In this document: piece by piece, positions 1 to 6,907 of the stretch | How positions within the stretch are numbered: the stretch's first letter is position 1 | Layout: each line of letters opens with the position of its first letter | Source: an uncultured Collinsella sp. | GTDB taxonomy: Bacteria; Actinomycetota; Coriobacteriia; Coriobacteriales; Coriobacteriaceae | DNA length: 14,755 bases | Reading direction: 5' to 3' | Assembly: GCA_958429225.1 (NCBI GenBank) | Contig: CAUAJB010000055.1 | Span: 1 to 14,755, forward strand | Notes under the pieces: generated by a model | The model's input: the letters and a program-made list of their open reading frames with translations, nothing else | What the model was told of the DNA's origin: nothing | Databases searched by the model: none | Made by a program: the position numbers and the translations under genes

Positions 1-842
1 ACGGCGCGCAGGCAGGCACGGTCGCCCAGCTTGGCGCGCAGCTCGGGGAGCTTGGCGTCAAAATCGGCAACGTTTACCTCGCACAGGCGTGCCTTGCCAA
101 ACTCGGCAGCGACGTCTTGCATTTCGCGCGGAACGGCGGCGTAGTCATCGGTGGCGGCCACGTGGTCGGCGCCGACCTTAACGAGCACGAGCGCATAGCC
201 GTGGTCCTCAAAGTTGAGCTCGAGCTTCTGGGTCTTAGGCTGAGCCTGGTCCTCAAAGTCCATGTAGGCAAGGCCGCCCAGACATACGGCGGCCTGGTCC
301 ATCAGACCGCAGGGCTTGCCGTAGTAGTTGTTCTCGGTGCGCTGGCTCATCTGAGCGAGCGTGACGGGCTCAATGGCGGGCGCGCCCCAGAGCGTCTCCA
401 TGGCACGACCGTACGCGGCCTCGACGGCGGCAGAGCTGGAAAGGCCACCACCCGAGGGGACGGAGCAGGTGAAGGTGAAGTCGAAGCCGTGGGGCTCAAC
501 GCCAAGGGCTGCAATCTCGTGTGCCATGCCGCGGACGAGGCTTGCGGACGTGCCCTTCTCGGACTCCTGAACATCCAGCGTGTCGAGCGTGATCTCAAAC
601 GTAGGATAGCCCTCGTCGGCGACGCGAATCCTGTTGGAGTCGGTTGCCACGGCGATACCGTCGACAGCGACATCGAGCGAGCCGGCGATAACGTGACCGC
701 CCTCGTGATCGGTGTGATTGCCGCTGATCTCGGAACGCCCGGGCGCGTGCACGTAGAGCACCTGGCGGTCGCCGATGGGGCCAAACTCCTCCTCAAACAG
801 CTTGGTGAGCGTGGCGAGTGTCTTTTCGTCGGGGGCGGTCAT
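1..842 (-). CDS. galK: Galactokinase, C-terminus cut by the window edge
   Basis: Phosphorylates alpha-D-galactose to galactose-1-phosphate with ATP in the cytoplasm, the first committed step of the Leloir pathway. The first 280 residues are visible, and the remainder lies beyond position 1. The galactokinase signature GRSEISGNHTDHEGG is at residues 35-49. It has Asn42 where E. coli GalK has Glu, a form I associate with clostridial-type galactokinases. The GHMP ATP-binding loop PSGGGLSSSAAV is at 129-140. NNYYGKPCGLMDQ at 171-183 carries the likely catalytic Asp182. The ATG at 842 is preceded by a good ribosome site (AAAGGAAG, about 6 bases upstream). It lies 124 bases downstream of galM on the same strand. 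An operator-like palindrome and a hairpin sit in that gap, so it may have its own promoter as well as readthrough from galM. Family assignment is firm. Confidence 0.95.
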   Translation of the reverse strand, partial: MTAPDEKTLATLTKLFEEEFGPIGDRQVLYVHAPGRSEISGNHTDHEGGHVIAGSLDVAVDGIAVATDSNRIRVADEGYPTFEITLDTLDVQESEKGTSASLVRGMAHEIAALGVEPHGFDFTFTCSVPSGGGLSSSAAVEAAYGRAMETLWGAPAIEPVTLAQMSQRTENNYYGKPCGLMDQAAVCLGGLAYMDFEDQAQPKTQKLELNFEDHGYALVLVKVGADHVAATDDYAAVPREMQDVAAEFGKARLCEVNVADFDAKLPELRAKLGDRACLRA

Positions 843-885
843 GGTGTCTTCCTTTCTTGGTTATCCCGAGCTACCGGGCTTTGCT

Positions 886-903
886 TATGAGTACGTAAAC
901 ATA
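886..903. promoter_or_regulatory. LacI-type operator, copy 1 (ahead of galK)
   Basis: TATGAGTACGTAAACATA is an imperfect palindrome around a central ACGT. It differs from the copy at 2121-2138 (read on the other strand) at one base. It lies 44 bases upstream of the galK start. A central CG in an even-length palindrome is typical of LacI-family operators. The likely ligand is the LacI-type protein at 2343-3374. That link is inferred. Confidence 0.75.
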
Positions 904-909
904 TCAAGG

Positions 910-950
910 TGCGAGGGAGTAGACGGGAGTCATAACGCTGCTCCCTCGCA
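910..950. other. Stem-loop in the galM-galK gap
   Basis: TGCGAGGGAG (910-919) pairs perfectly with CTCCCTCGCA (941-950) around a 21-base loop, and the stem can extend with a G-T and a G-C pair. In the gal direction (minus strand) it lies between the galM stop and the galK operator. No T-run follows it, so it may be an mRNA processing or stabilising hairpin or a weak attenuator and not a standard terminator. Confidence 0.55.
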
Positions 951-966
951 TCTCGACGAGGGTGGG

Positions 967-2043
967 TTAACAAATCGTCGAGAATCGGTACACGATTGTC
1001 GAGCTAAACGGGTGGTCAGGCGTGCAGACGGGATGCGCCCAATCTGTGTGATGGTTGTTGTCAGGCCAAAACTCGGGCTCAAATGCGACGCCGTCGCGGG
1101 GACCGTAACTGCAGCCGTCTTTGGCGTCGTTATCGCTGAGCCAGTTGCCGGTATACAGATGCGCGCCCGGTGCGGTTACGAAGATGTCGAGCGTGCGGCG
1201 CGAGTTTGGATCTTGCAAGCGCAGTGCGTGGCGCGGGTCGGCGTCGGGGGTAAAGCCATCCAGGCAGAAACAATGGTCAAAGCCCCGTGCAATCTTGAGC
1301 TGCTCGTCGTTCGCCTCGATGTCGCGGCCGAGCGCCTTGGGTGCGCGGAAATCGAATGGCGTGCCGACCACGGGGCGAACCTCGCCAGAAGAGACGTTGT
1401 CCTGGCGCTGGGGGAGGAAAGCCTCGGCGTCGATAGTCGCGACCTGGTCCAGAACCGTGCCGGCATCGTGCCCCGCAAGGTTGAAGTACGTGTGGTTGGT
1501 CATGTTGACGAAGGTGTCGGCATCGGTAACGCAGCTTTGCGTGCAGGTGAGCTCTGCGGCACCCGTTGGCCCTGCCTGCAGGACATAGGCAACGGTAAAG
1601 GTGCGGTTGCCCGGGAGACCCAGTTCGCCGTCAGCCAACTTGCATGTAAAACTCACCGTGTTGGTAATCTCGTCGACTGTGGCGTTCCACACGCGCTTAT
1701 GAAGGCCATGTTCAAGGTCGGTGTGCAGATTATTGGCTTTGTCAGGACCATCGTTGCATGCCATCTGATAGACCGTGCCGGCAATCTCGATTTGGCCTTT
1801 ATCCGTTCGGTTGGCCGAAGGGCCAATAGTTCCGCCGTAGCACGCCGGATTGTCGAAGTAGCCATCGAGGGCATCGAAGCCGAGAGCTATGTCGGCAACA
1901 TCGCCTGAGGCATCGGGAACCTCGATGCTAAGGATGGTCGCGCCATAGTCCATGACGCGCACGCGGGCACCTGCGCAAACAAGGTTATAGACCGTAACCG
2001 GCGAGCCGCTGGGGGCGGCGCCGAACGGAGTTGTGGTAATCAT
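967..2043 (-). CDS. galM: Aldose 1-epimerase (galactose mutarotase)
   Basis: Interconverts the alpha and beta anomers of galactose, supplying galactokinase with the alpha form. It is cytoplasmic and has 358 residues, the usual length for GalM. Family landmarks occur in order: YGATILSIEVPD (33-44), GPSANRTDKG (74-83), NNLH with His107, and MTNHTYFNLAGH with the likely catalytic acid His184. After these come GTPFDFR (227-233), GFDH with Asp256, YTGNWL (297-302) and FEPEFWPD near 321-328, which holds the probable catalytic base Glu. The GPSANR segment replaces the more common GRxANR. The ATG at 2043 has AAAGGA 6 bases upstream. It is the first gene of a minus-strand galM-galK pair and diverges from a LacI-type regulator. 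An operator and a candidate promoter lie upstream. The enzyme class is secure, but specificity for galactose over glucose rests on context. Confidence 0.93.
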   Translation of the reverse strand: MITTTPFGAAPSGSPVTVYNLVCAGARVRVMDYGATILSIEVPDASGDVADIALGFDALDGYFDNPACYGGTIGPSANRTDKGQIEIAGTVYQMACNDGPDKANNLHTDLEHGLHKRVWNATVDEITNTVSFTCKLADGELGLPGNRTFTVAYVLQAGPTGAAELTCTQSCVTDADTFVNMTNHTYFNLAGHDAGTVLDQVATIDAEAFLPQRQDNVSSGEVRPVVGTPFDFRAPKALGRDIEANDEQLKIARGFDHCFCLDGFTPDADPRHALRLQDPNSRRTLDIFVTAPGAHLYTGNWLSDNDAKDGCSYGPRDGVAFEPEFWPDNNHHTDWAHPVCTPDHPFSSTIVYRFSTIC

Positions 2044-2067
2044 GAGCGTCCTTTCGAATACGACGCC

Positions 2068-2096
2068 ATGGCCTGCACGCCCGGAGCGCAGGCCAT
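2068..2096. other. Hairpin in the galM leader
   Basis: ATGGCCTGC (2068-2076) pairs with GCAGGCCAT (2088-2096) over an 11-base loop. It would lie in the untranslated leader of galM, about 25 bases before the start codon. No ligand-binding riboswitch fold is apparent. It could stabilise the mRNA or affect translation. Confidence 0.45.
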
Positions 2097-2134
2097 CATG
2101 GTATCGGTGTGCTTACGCTTTATGTTAACGTACT
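2094..2134 (-). promoter_or_regulatory. Candidate galM promoter
   Basis: On the minus strand, TTAACA (5 of 6 to the -35 consensus, 2123-2128) is followed after 17 bases by GATACC (3 of 6 to -10, about 2100-2105). The -35 element lies inside the palindrome at 2121-2138, so a bound repressor would block RNA polymerase. The -10 match is weak, and the assignment comes only from reading the sequence. Confidence 0.4.
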
Positions 2135-2138
2135 CATA
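2121..2138. promoter_or_regulatory. LacI-type operator, copy 2 (ahead of galM)
   Basis: TATGTTAACGTACTCATA fits the symmetric pattern TATGnnnACGTnnnCATA exactly (12 of 18 positions symmetric). Read on the other strand it matches copy 1 at all but one base. It overlaps the candidate galM -35 element, which suggests repression of galM. Confidence 0.8.
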
Positions 2139-2238
2139 GCCTGGAACCACGGACTTCTTCGCTTTCCTGCAACCGGTCGAAAATGAGCCGTGAACGGTAT
2201 TCAGGTGGTGTTGAGGGCGCTGCATAACTGCTGATAGG

Positions 2239-2260
2239 TATAGTAGAGTACGTTAACATT
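2239..2260 (+). promoter_or_regulatory. LacI-type operator copy 3 with a -10 element ahead of the regulator
   Basis: GAGTACGTTAACAT (2246-2259) is identical over 14 bases to the core of copy 2 read on the other strand. TATAGT (2239-2244), a good -10 hexamer, directly adjoins it, so the operator would cover the transcription start of the LacI-type gene. A convincing -35 was not found at 17 bases. The arrangement suggests autorepression. Confidence 0.65.
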
Positions 2261-2342
2261 ATCGATAGACAACAAAGCCTCCCGCGTGACCAGCAATTTC
2301 GCACGGGGTATTTCGGCTTCCTACAGGAGCGAAGGTGATTTT

Positions 2343-3374
2343 GTGGCAAGGCGCCCTTTCAACGACACGGGTTCGCGTCCGGTTTCCATGGTCGACGTTG
2401 CCCGCGCTGCCGGTGTTTCGCAGCAGACGGTTTCGCGCGTTGCCAACGGATTGCCCAACGTGAACGAGCAGACGCGTCAGCGCGTGCAGGCAGCCATGCA
2501 GGAGCTCGGTTTCCGTCCGAGCTATGCCGGTCGCTCGCTGCGCGACGGCCGCTACCATTCGGTCGGGCTGTGCGTTAACGACGTCACCAAGTTCGGTAAC
2601 CTGACGATGATCGACGGCATTGCCAGTGCGGCCCGCGAACGCGGTTGTGCTATCACACTGGTCGAGATGTCCAAGACCGAGGAGTTTTCGCTTGCCGAGG
2701 CCACTCGTCGCATGGCAGCGCTGCCAGTGGATGGCATCATCATCGGCATGAGCCGACTGGCGCCCGACTTTGAGACGTTTGTGCCTCTGCCGGGTATCGG
2801 CACGGTCATCGTCACCATGTATGCTCACCCGCGGGTAACCACGGTCGACTCTGACCACTATGGCTGCTCTCTACTGCTTATGGATCATCTGTTTGAGCTG
2901 GGCCACGAGCAAATTCGCTTTATCGGCGGTCCGTCCTTCTCGGTCGACGAACAGTTCCGCCGGGCTGGTTGGAGAGATTCTCTCGAGCGCAGGCATATCA
3001 AAATGGCAGAGCCGCTCGAGGGCGACTGGTCTGCCAACAGCGGTTACGAGGCCGGCAGATATCTGGCCGAGCACGACCGCACCATGACGGCGATTTACGC
3101 GGCAAATGACCAGATGGCAAACGGTGCGATCGCTGCGTTGCGCGACAGCGGATTGCGTGTGCCCGAGGACGTGAGCGTGGTGGGCGTCGATGACTCGCTC
3201 GACGACTTTGTCGCACATAACGAGCTCACGACCGTACGATTCGATCTACATCAGCGCGGACGCGAGGTATTCGAGCATGCGGTTCCCAAGGCGGGAGCAA
3301 CGGGCAAGACTGTTGCCATTCGTATTCCGGGCAAGCTCATCGTTCGGCGCACCACGGCAGAGCCTCGCGTATAG
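2343..3374 (+). CDS. LacI/GalR-family transcriptional regulator of the gal block
   Basis: DNA-binding repressor of 343 residues, standard for LacI. The N-terminal helix-turn-helix and hinge are clear: VSMVDVARAAGVSQQTVSRV at 14-33, then ANGLPNVNEQTRQRV and the hinge helix near 55-66. The periplasmic-binding-protein-like effector domain follows, with VDSDHYG, LGHEQIRFIGG and the C-terminal IPEDVSVVGVDD-like stretch (VPEDVSVVGVDDS). I chose GTG at 2343 because AAGG with an extended purine run lies 7 bases upstream. A longer GTG start at 2286 has no such site and would add an unlikely N-terminal tail. It is divergent from galM. Matching palindromes ahead of it, galM and galK point to an autoregulated galactose or beta-galactoside repressor, but the inducer cannot be read from sequence. 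No terminator hairpin is obvious after the stop. Confidence 0.9.
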   Translation: MARRPFNDTGSRPVSMVDVARAAGVSQQTVSRVANGLPNVNEQTRQRVQAAMQELGFRPSYAGRSLRDGRYHSVGLCVNDVTKFGNLTMIDGIASAARERGCAITLVEMSKTEEFSLAEATRRMAALPVDGIIIGMSRLAPDFETFVPLPGIGTVIVTMYAHPRVTTVDSDHYGCSLLLMDHLFELGHEQIRFIGGPSFSVDEQFRRAGWRDSLERRHIKMAEPLEGDWSANSGYEAGRYLAEHDRTMTAIYAANDQMANGAIAALRDSGLRVPEDVSVVGVDDSLDDFVAHNELTTVRFDLHQRGREVFEHAVPKAGATGKTVAIRIPGKLIVRRTTAEPRV

Positions 3375-3460
3375 TTTTTGCAGGTCAAAAGCGATATATT
3401 CCGCACCAATAACAATCGGTAGGGATGCTAGCAGATAGCCGTAGCTATGAAGGCGAGTGC

Positions 3461-3487
3461 TATGATAGACGGGTTCTTTTGTCTATC
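3461..3487 (+). promoter_or_regulatory. Candidate fprA -10 element and start-site palindrome
   Basis: TATGAT (3461-3466) is a near-consensus -10, but no good -35 stands 17 bases upstream. GATAGAC (3464-3470) and GTCTATC (3481-3487) form a perfect 7-base inverted repeat spanning the expected transcription start, just before the ribosome site. It could be an operator or a 5' hairpin. Confidence 0.4.
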
Positions 3488-3503
3488 TAGGAGGCTTTGC
3501 CTG

Positions 3504-4664
3504 ATGGAGATCACCAAGGATATCCGCTACATTGGCGTCAACGATCACGACATTGACCTGTTCGAGGGCCAGTACGACGTGTCCGAGAATGGTATGGCAT
3601 ACAACAGCTATGTCGTCTTGGGCGATAAAATCGCTGTCGCCGATTCGGTTGACGCTGGCTTTGTCGACGAGTGGCTCGGCAACCTCGAGACCGTGCTCGA
3701 TGGCCGTACACCTGACTACCTGGTCGTCCATCACATGGAGCCCGATCACTCTGCCGGTATCGCCGCCTTTATGGAGCGCTATTCCCAGGCGCAGATTGTG
3801 GCTAGCATGGGTGCTTTCCGCATGATGGTCAACTACTTTGGCACCGACTTCCCCGAGCGCAAGATGGTCGTCAAAGATGGCGACGTGCTCGACCTGGGCG
3901 GCCACAGCCTGACGTTTGTCGGTGCTCCCAACGTGCACTGGCCCGAGGTGCTCTTCTCCTACGAGTCCACCGACAAGGTGCTCTTTAGCGCCGATGGCTT
4001 TGGCAAGTTTGGAGCCAACGACATCGAGGATCCCGAGGGCTGGGCTTGCGAAGCGCGCCGTTACTACTTTGGCATCGTGGGAAAGTTCGGCAAGTTTGTG
4101 CAGGCCGTGCTTAAGAAGGCCGCCAATCTGGACATCCAGATTATTTGCCCGCTTCACGGTCCTGTTCTTAGCGAGAACCTGGGCTATTACCTCGACACCT
4201 ACAACACCTGGTCGAGCTACCAGCCCGAGGACGAGGGTATCACGATTGCCTATGCGAGCGTGTATGGCCATCTGAAAGCTGCCGTTGAGGAGCTCGCATC
4301 TGCGCTCGAGGCCCGCGGCCAGAAGGTCTCCGTCTTTGACTTGGCTCGCGATGATATGGCCGAGGCCATTGAGGATGCGTTCCGCTATGACCGCCTGGTG
4401 CTCGCCTCCATTACCTATCAGGGCGAGATCTTCCCGTTCATGAGCACCTTCATCCACACGCTTGCCGAGCACGCCTATCAGAACCGTACGGTGGCACTCG
4501 TTGAGGCCGGCTCCTGGGCGCCCACCGCTGCCAAGGTTATGACCAAGGAGCTCGAGGGCATGAAGGACATCACTCTGGCGCAGAACAAGGTGACCGTGCT
4601 GGGCTCGCTCAACGACGCCTCGCGCGCCCAGATCGAGGCCCTCGCCGACGAGCTTTCCAAGTAG
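3504..4664 (+). CDS. FprA-type flavodiiron protein (A-type flavoprotein)
   Basis: Cytoplasmic reductase that reduces oxygen to water and/or nitric oxide to nitrous oxide at a non-heme di-iron site, protecting anaerobes. It has 386 residues, the standard two-domain length with no fused rubredoxin. The metallo-beta-lactamase-like domain (about 1-240) carries a full ligand set: HMEPDH (His77, Glu79, Asp81, His82), His145 in APNVHWPE, Asp164 in LFSADGFGKFG, and His218 in CPLHGP. The flavodoxin domain starts near 246 with ITIAYASVYGHL, the FMN phosphate loop. The ATG at 3504 is preceded by AGGAGG with 9 bases of spacing. The frame stays open to 3447, but that start lacks such a site. It stands alone between the LacI-type gene and a converging DeoR gene. 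Electron donor (rubredoxin or other) and preference for O2 or NO cannot be decided here. Confidence 0.95.
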   Translation: MEITKDIRYIGVNDHDIDLFEGQYDVSENGMAYNSYVVLGDKIAVADSVDAGFVDEWLGNLETVLDGRTPDYLVVHHMEPDHSAGIAAFMERYSQAQIVASMGAFRMMVNYFGTDFPERKMVVKDGDVLDLGGHSLTFVGAPNVHWPEVLFSYESTDKVLFSADGFGKFGANDIEDPEGWACEARRYYFGIVGKFGKFVQAVLKKAANLDIQIICPLHGPVLSENLGYYLDTYNTWSSYQPEDEGITIAYASVYGHLKAAVEELASALEARGQKVSVFDLARDDMAEAIEDAFRYDRLVLASITYQGEIFPFMSTFIHTLAEHAYQNRTVALVEAGSWAPTAAKVMTKELEGMKDITLAQNKVTVLGSLNDASRAQIEALADELSK

Positions 4665-4686
4665 CGATATTTCGCTTTTAACGAGC

Positions 4687-4730
4687 AAACCACCACAAAG
4701 GGGACAGGCACCTTTGTGGTGGTTTTTGTT
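4687..4730 (+). terminator. Rho-independent terminator after fprA, with a GGACAGG loop
   Basis: A 15-bp perfect stem (4687-4701 with 4711-4725) closes on the 9-base loop GGACAGGCA, and TTTTTG follows on the plus strand. It ends fprA. It sits just past the stop codon of the converging DeoR gene, so it could also act weakly in the other direction. The loop motif recurs in the hairpin at 13614-13649. Confidence 0.85.
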
Positions 4731-5533
4731 TAAGCGCCAGCGATGAGGAGATTTGGGCGGGCGTCGTCGACGATCTCGGCGATTGAGGTGGCAACGGCAT
4801 GATCGGGGTCACGGTCCATCACGATGGTGTCGACATCTGCCAGCTCGGCAAAGCGGTACATGCCGCGTCCGTTAACCTTACTGGCGTCCATGAGGGCGAC
4901 GCTTTGATGGGCTGCGGCGATCATGGCCGTTTTGGTCTCGGCCATTTGGGGAAAGTCGGTCGTAAAGCCGCAGCGGGGGACAAAAGCGCCGGGGCACATG
5001 ACGGCAAGGTCGGCGTGGACCATTTGGAGCGCCTGCATGGTAAGTGGACCGTACAGATAGCGATGACCTTTGCGCAGTGCCCCACCCAGCATGACGACAT
5101 CGACCGAGGGCATGCTCTCGTCGATGTAATCGGCGATGGTAATGTCGGCCGTGATGACGGTGATGCCGTCGCGCTGATCGAGGAGCCGGACGAACTCGAG
5201 CGCCGTGGTGCCCGAGTCGACAAGCAGCGTGTCGCCATTGCCGACGAGCTCGATGGCGCTTTGCGCGATGGCCTGCTTGGCGGCGACATTGACGTTGATG
5301 CGGCGATCCTGGGTGGATACGGTCAGTCGCTTCTGGAGAGACACGGCGCCACCATGCGTGCGGCGCAACTTGCCGGACTCGGCGAGCGCGTCCAGGTCGG
5401 CGCGGGCGGTAACGGAGGACACGCCAAAGGTCTGGGCGATTTCTGCCACTTGCACCGAGGCGTTATGCTCGAGCATCTCCATGATGGCGGAACGACGCTC
5501 ATCGGCGAAAGCTCGGGTTGTTGCGTGGGCCAT
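4730..5533 (-). CDS. DeoR-family sugar-phosphate-responsive repressor
   Basis: A 267-residue transcription factor. The N-terminal DeoR helix-turn-helix is plain: ERRSAIMEMLEHNASVQVAE, then FGVSSVTARADLDALAESGK and the family hallmark LRRTHGGA at 56-63. The DeoRC sensor domain follows, with GDTLLVDSGTTALEF, VVMLGGALRKGHRYLYGP and the C-terminal lysine-bearing MDASKVNGRGMYRFAELADVDTIVMD-type region. DeoR regulators usually respond to a phosphorylated sugar. The ATG at 5533 was chosen because GGAG lies 5 bases upstream, whereas the longer ATG at 5590 has only an A-rich run. It diverges from the class II aldolase gene across 334 bases, so the natural target is that gene and itself. The sugar and the operator are unknown. 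Confidence 0.88.
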   Translation of the reverse strand: MAHATTRAFADERRSAIMEMLEHNASVQVAEIAQTFGVSSVTARADLDALAESGKLRRTHGGAVSLQKRLTVSTQDRRINVNVAAKQAIAQSAIELVGNGDTLLVDSGTTALEFVRLLDQRDGITVITADITIADYIDESMPSVDVVMLGGALRKGHRYLYGPLTMQALQMVHADLAVMCPGAFVPRCGFTTDFPQMAETKTAMIAAAHQSVALMDASKVNGRGMYRFAELADVDTIVMDRDPDHAVATSIAEIVDDARPNLLIAGA

Positions 5534-5867
5534 GTTTGCTCCATTCTCGGCTAAATTTGTAGGAATTGTGTTGAGTCTATTTTCGTTCATTTTCTTTTTG
5601 AGTAAGAAAACGCCTTTCGATTACTTATCTTTTCTATAAAAGAAAGACGCTGAACGCCCAAAATTCAATATCGAATACGCCCACTCGGCTCCAATTCCTT
5701 CCGTTTACTTTTCAAAAACGACTGTATTGACCTGTGTGCCGGTGATATCTCATACGTGTGACGCCGTCAATTTTCATACAATGGACGCAGCAAAACGCAA
5801 GGTAAAACGCCTTGCGGACACGTACGCCCGATGTCCAGATGCGGGCGAGGGAGAGGAGCAAACGCTC
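5534..5867. promoter_or_regulatory. Divergent DeoR/aldolase control region
   Basis: A 334-base stretch, AT-rich near the DeoR side, with no convincing gene. It contains a near-palindrome CTTTTCTATAAAAG (5629-5642, 12 of 14 symmetric), which is a possible DeoR site. It also holds TTGACC (about 5724-5729), a possible -35 with only a poor -10 (CATACG, about 18 bases on). In the aldolase leader, CGCAAGG (5796-5802) pairs with CCTTGCG (5810-5816) over a 7-base loop. The aldolase frame stays open upstream to about 5727, but there is no ribosome site there. Confidence 0.45.
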
Positions 5868-6725
5868 ATGGCACTTGTTACCACCGAAAAGATGCTCAAG
5901 GACGCTCAGGCCGGCCATTACGCCGTTGGCGCGTTCAACGTCGAGAACCTCGAGTTTGTTATGGCCGTTCTGGCCGCTGCCGAGGAGACCAAGTCCCCCG
6001 TCATCATGCAGACCACCCCGGGCACCATCAAGACCGCTGGTCTGGACTACTTCTACGGCATGGTCAAGGCTGCCGCCGAGCGCGCTTCCGTGCCCGTCGC
6101 TCTGCACCTCGACCACGGCGATGGCTATGACCGCTGCATGCAGGCTTTCCGCACGGGCTACACCTCTGTCATGATTGACGGTTCGCACGAGTCCTTCGAG
6201 GACAACATCGCCCTGACCAAGTCCGTCGCCGACGCTGGCCGCGCCATGGGCGTGCCCGTCGAGGCCGAGCTCGGTAAGGTTGGTGGCAAGGAGGACGACG
6301 GTCCCGCGGTTGAGGGCGAGAGCCCCTACACCGATCCTGCCGAGGCCAAGGAGTTCGTCGAGCGTACCGGCTGCACCTCCCTCGCTATTGGCGTTGGCAC
6401 CAGCCACGGCGTGTACACGAGCGATCCGCACATCGAGCAGTCCGTGGTCAAGGCTATCCGCGACGCCGTCGACGTGCCGCTGGTTCTGCACGGCACCTCC
6501 GGTGTGCCCGATGAGCAGGTTGCCGAGGCTGTGAAGAACGGCATCTGCAAGGTTAACTACGCCACCGAGCTGCGTCAGGCCTACACCAAGGGCTTCATGG
6601 CCTACATGGCCGAGAACCCTGCCTGCTTCGATCCCAAGAAGCCGGCCAAGGAGGGCATGCGTGAGATCACCGAGCTGGTTAAGATCCGCATGACCAACCT
6701 CAACTCTGTGGGCAAAGCAGAGTAA
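5868..6725 (+). CDS. Class II (zinc) fructose/tagatose-bisphosphate aldolase
   Basis: Reversibly cleaves a ketose-1,6-bisphosphate to glyceraldehyde-3-phosphate and dihydroxyacetone phosphate. It has 285 residues. Active-site elements are intact: HLDHG with Asp82 and zinc ligand His83, SVMIDGSHESFEDN (100-113), VEAELGKVGGKEDD with Glu134, GTSHGVY with zinc ligand His180, VLHGTSG with zinc ligand His208, and NYATELR (230-236). These positions coincide with the numbering I know for GatY/KbaY tagatose-bisphosphate aldolases, a group that overlaps fructose-bisphosphate aldolases. The ATG at 5868 has GAGGAG 10 bases upstream. The in-frame extension to 5727 is unlikely because it lacks a ribosome site and conserved sequence. 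Its divergent DeoR neighbour probably regulates it. Glycolytic fructose-bisphosphate aldolase is the default call; a tagatose role is possible given the nearby galactose genes. Confidence 0.93.
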   Translation: MALVTTEKMLKDAQAGHYAVGAFNVENLEFVMAVLAAAEETKSPVIMQTTPGTIKTAGLDYFYGMVKAAAERASVPVALHLDHGDGYDRCMQAFRTGYTSVMIDGSHESFEDNIALTKSVADAGRAMGVPVEAELGKVGGKEDDGPAVEGESPYTDPAEAKEFVERTGCTSLAIGVGTSHGVYTSDPHIEQSVVKAIRDAVDVPLVLHGTSGVPDEQVAEAVKNGICKVNYATELRQAYTKGFMAYMAENPACFDPKKPAKEGMREITELVKIRMTNLNSVGKAE

Positions 6726-6749
6726 CAGCAAGGGTACTCTGATCCCACC

Positions 6750-6900
6750 GGACGGTTTGGGCGGGTCCCGTACCTAGTTTCCAAAACGTCCTCGCGCATG
6801 AAGGCCCCCGTTGTCTCGCTTCTTCGAAGCGTTGACAACGGGGGCCTTCGCGCTGCGGAATGATTTTGGAAACTAGGTACGGGACCCGCCCAAACCGTCC
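6750..6900. repeat. 151-bp nested inverted repeat with 37-bp perfect outer arms
   Basis: Positions 6750-6786 are the exact reverse complement of 6864-6900 (37 of 37). Inside, GAAGGCCCCCGTTGTC (6800-6815) is the exact reverse complement of 6834-6849 (16 of 16). At the centre CGCTTC and GAAGCG pair again over three bases. Transcribed from either side it would form one very long hairpin. It starts 25 bases after the aldolase stop and could work as its terminator, though no T-run follows the outer stem. The outer arms also resemble the termini of a small non-autonomous mobile element, but no immediately flanking target duplication is visible. Confidence 0.85.
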
Positions 6901-6907
6901 TACTCAA

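Noticed and set aside
117..890. 257-residue plus-strand open frame
   Set aside because: It is antisense to galK, whose minus-strand frame carries galactokinase motifs over the same span.
775..1908. 377-residue plus-strand open frame
   Set aside because: Antisense shadow of galM with no recognisable domain; galM has all its catalytic motifs.
3483..4688. 401-residue minus-strand open frame opposite the flavodiiron gene
   Set aside because: Long antisense frames are common in GC-rich genes; the plus strand has complete metal ligands and a ribosome site.
5712..6731. 339-residue minus-strand frame opposite the aldolase
   Set aside because: Antisense shadow; Gly/Leu/Val/His-rich composition typical of reversed GC-rich coding sequence.
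6733..6905. TACTC on both sides of the nested inverted repeat as a target-site duplication
   Set aside because: The left copy is about a dozen bases from the arm whereas the right copy directly follows it, so they are not flanking duplicates of one insertion.
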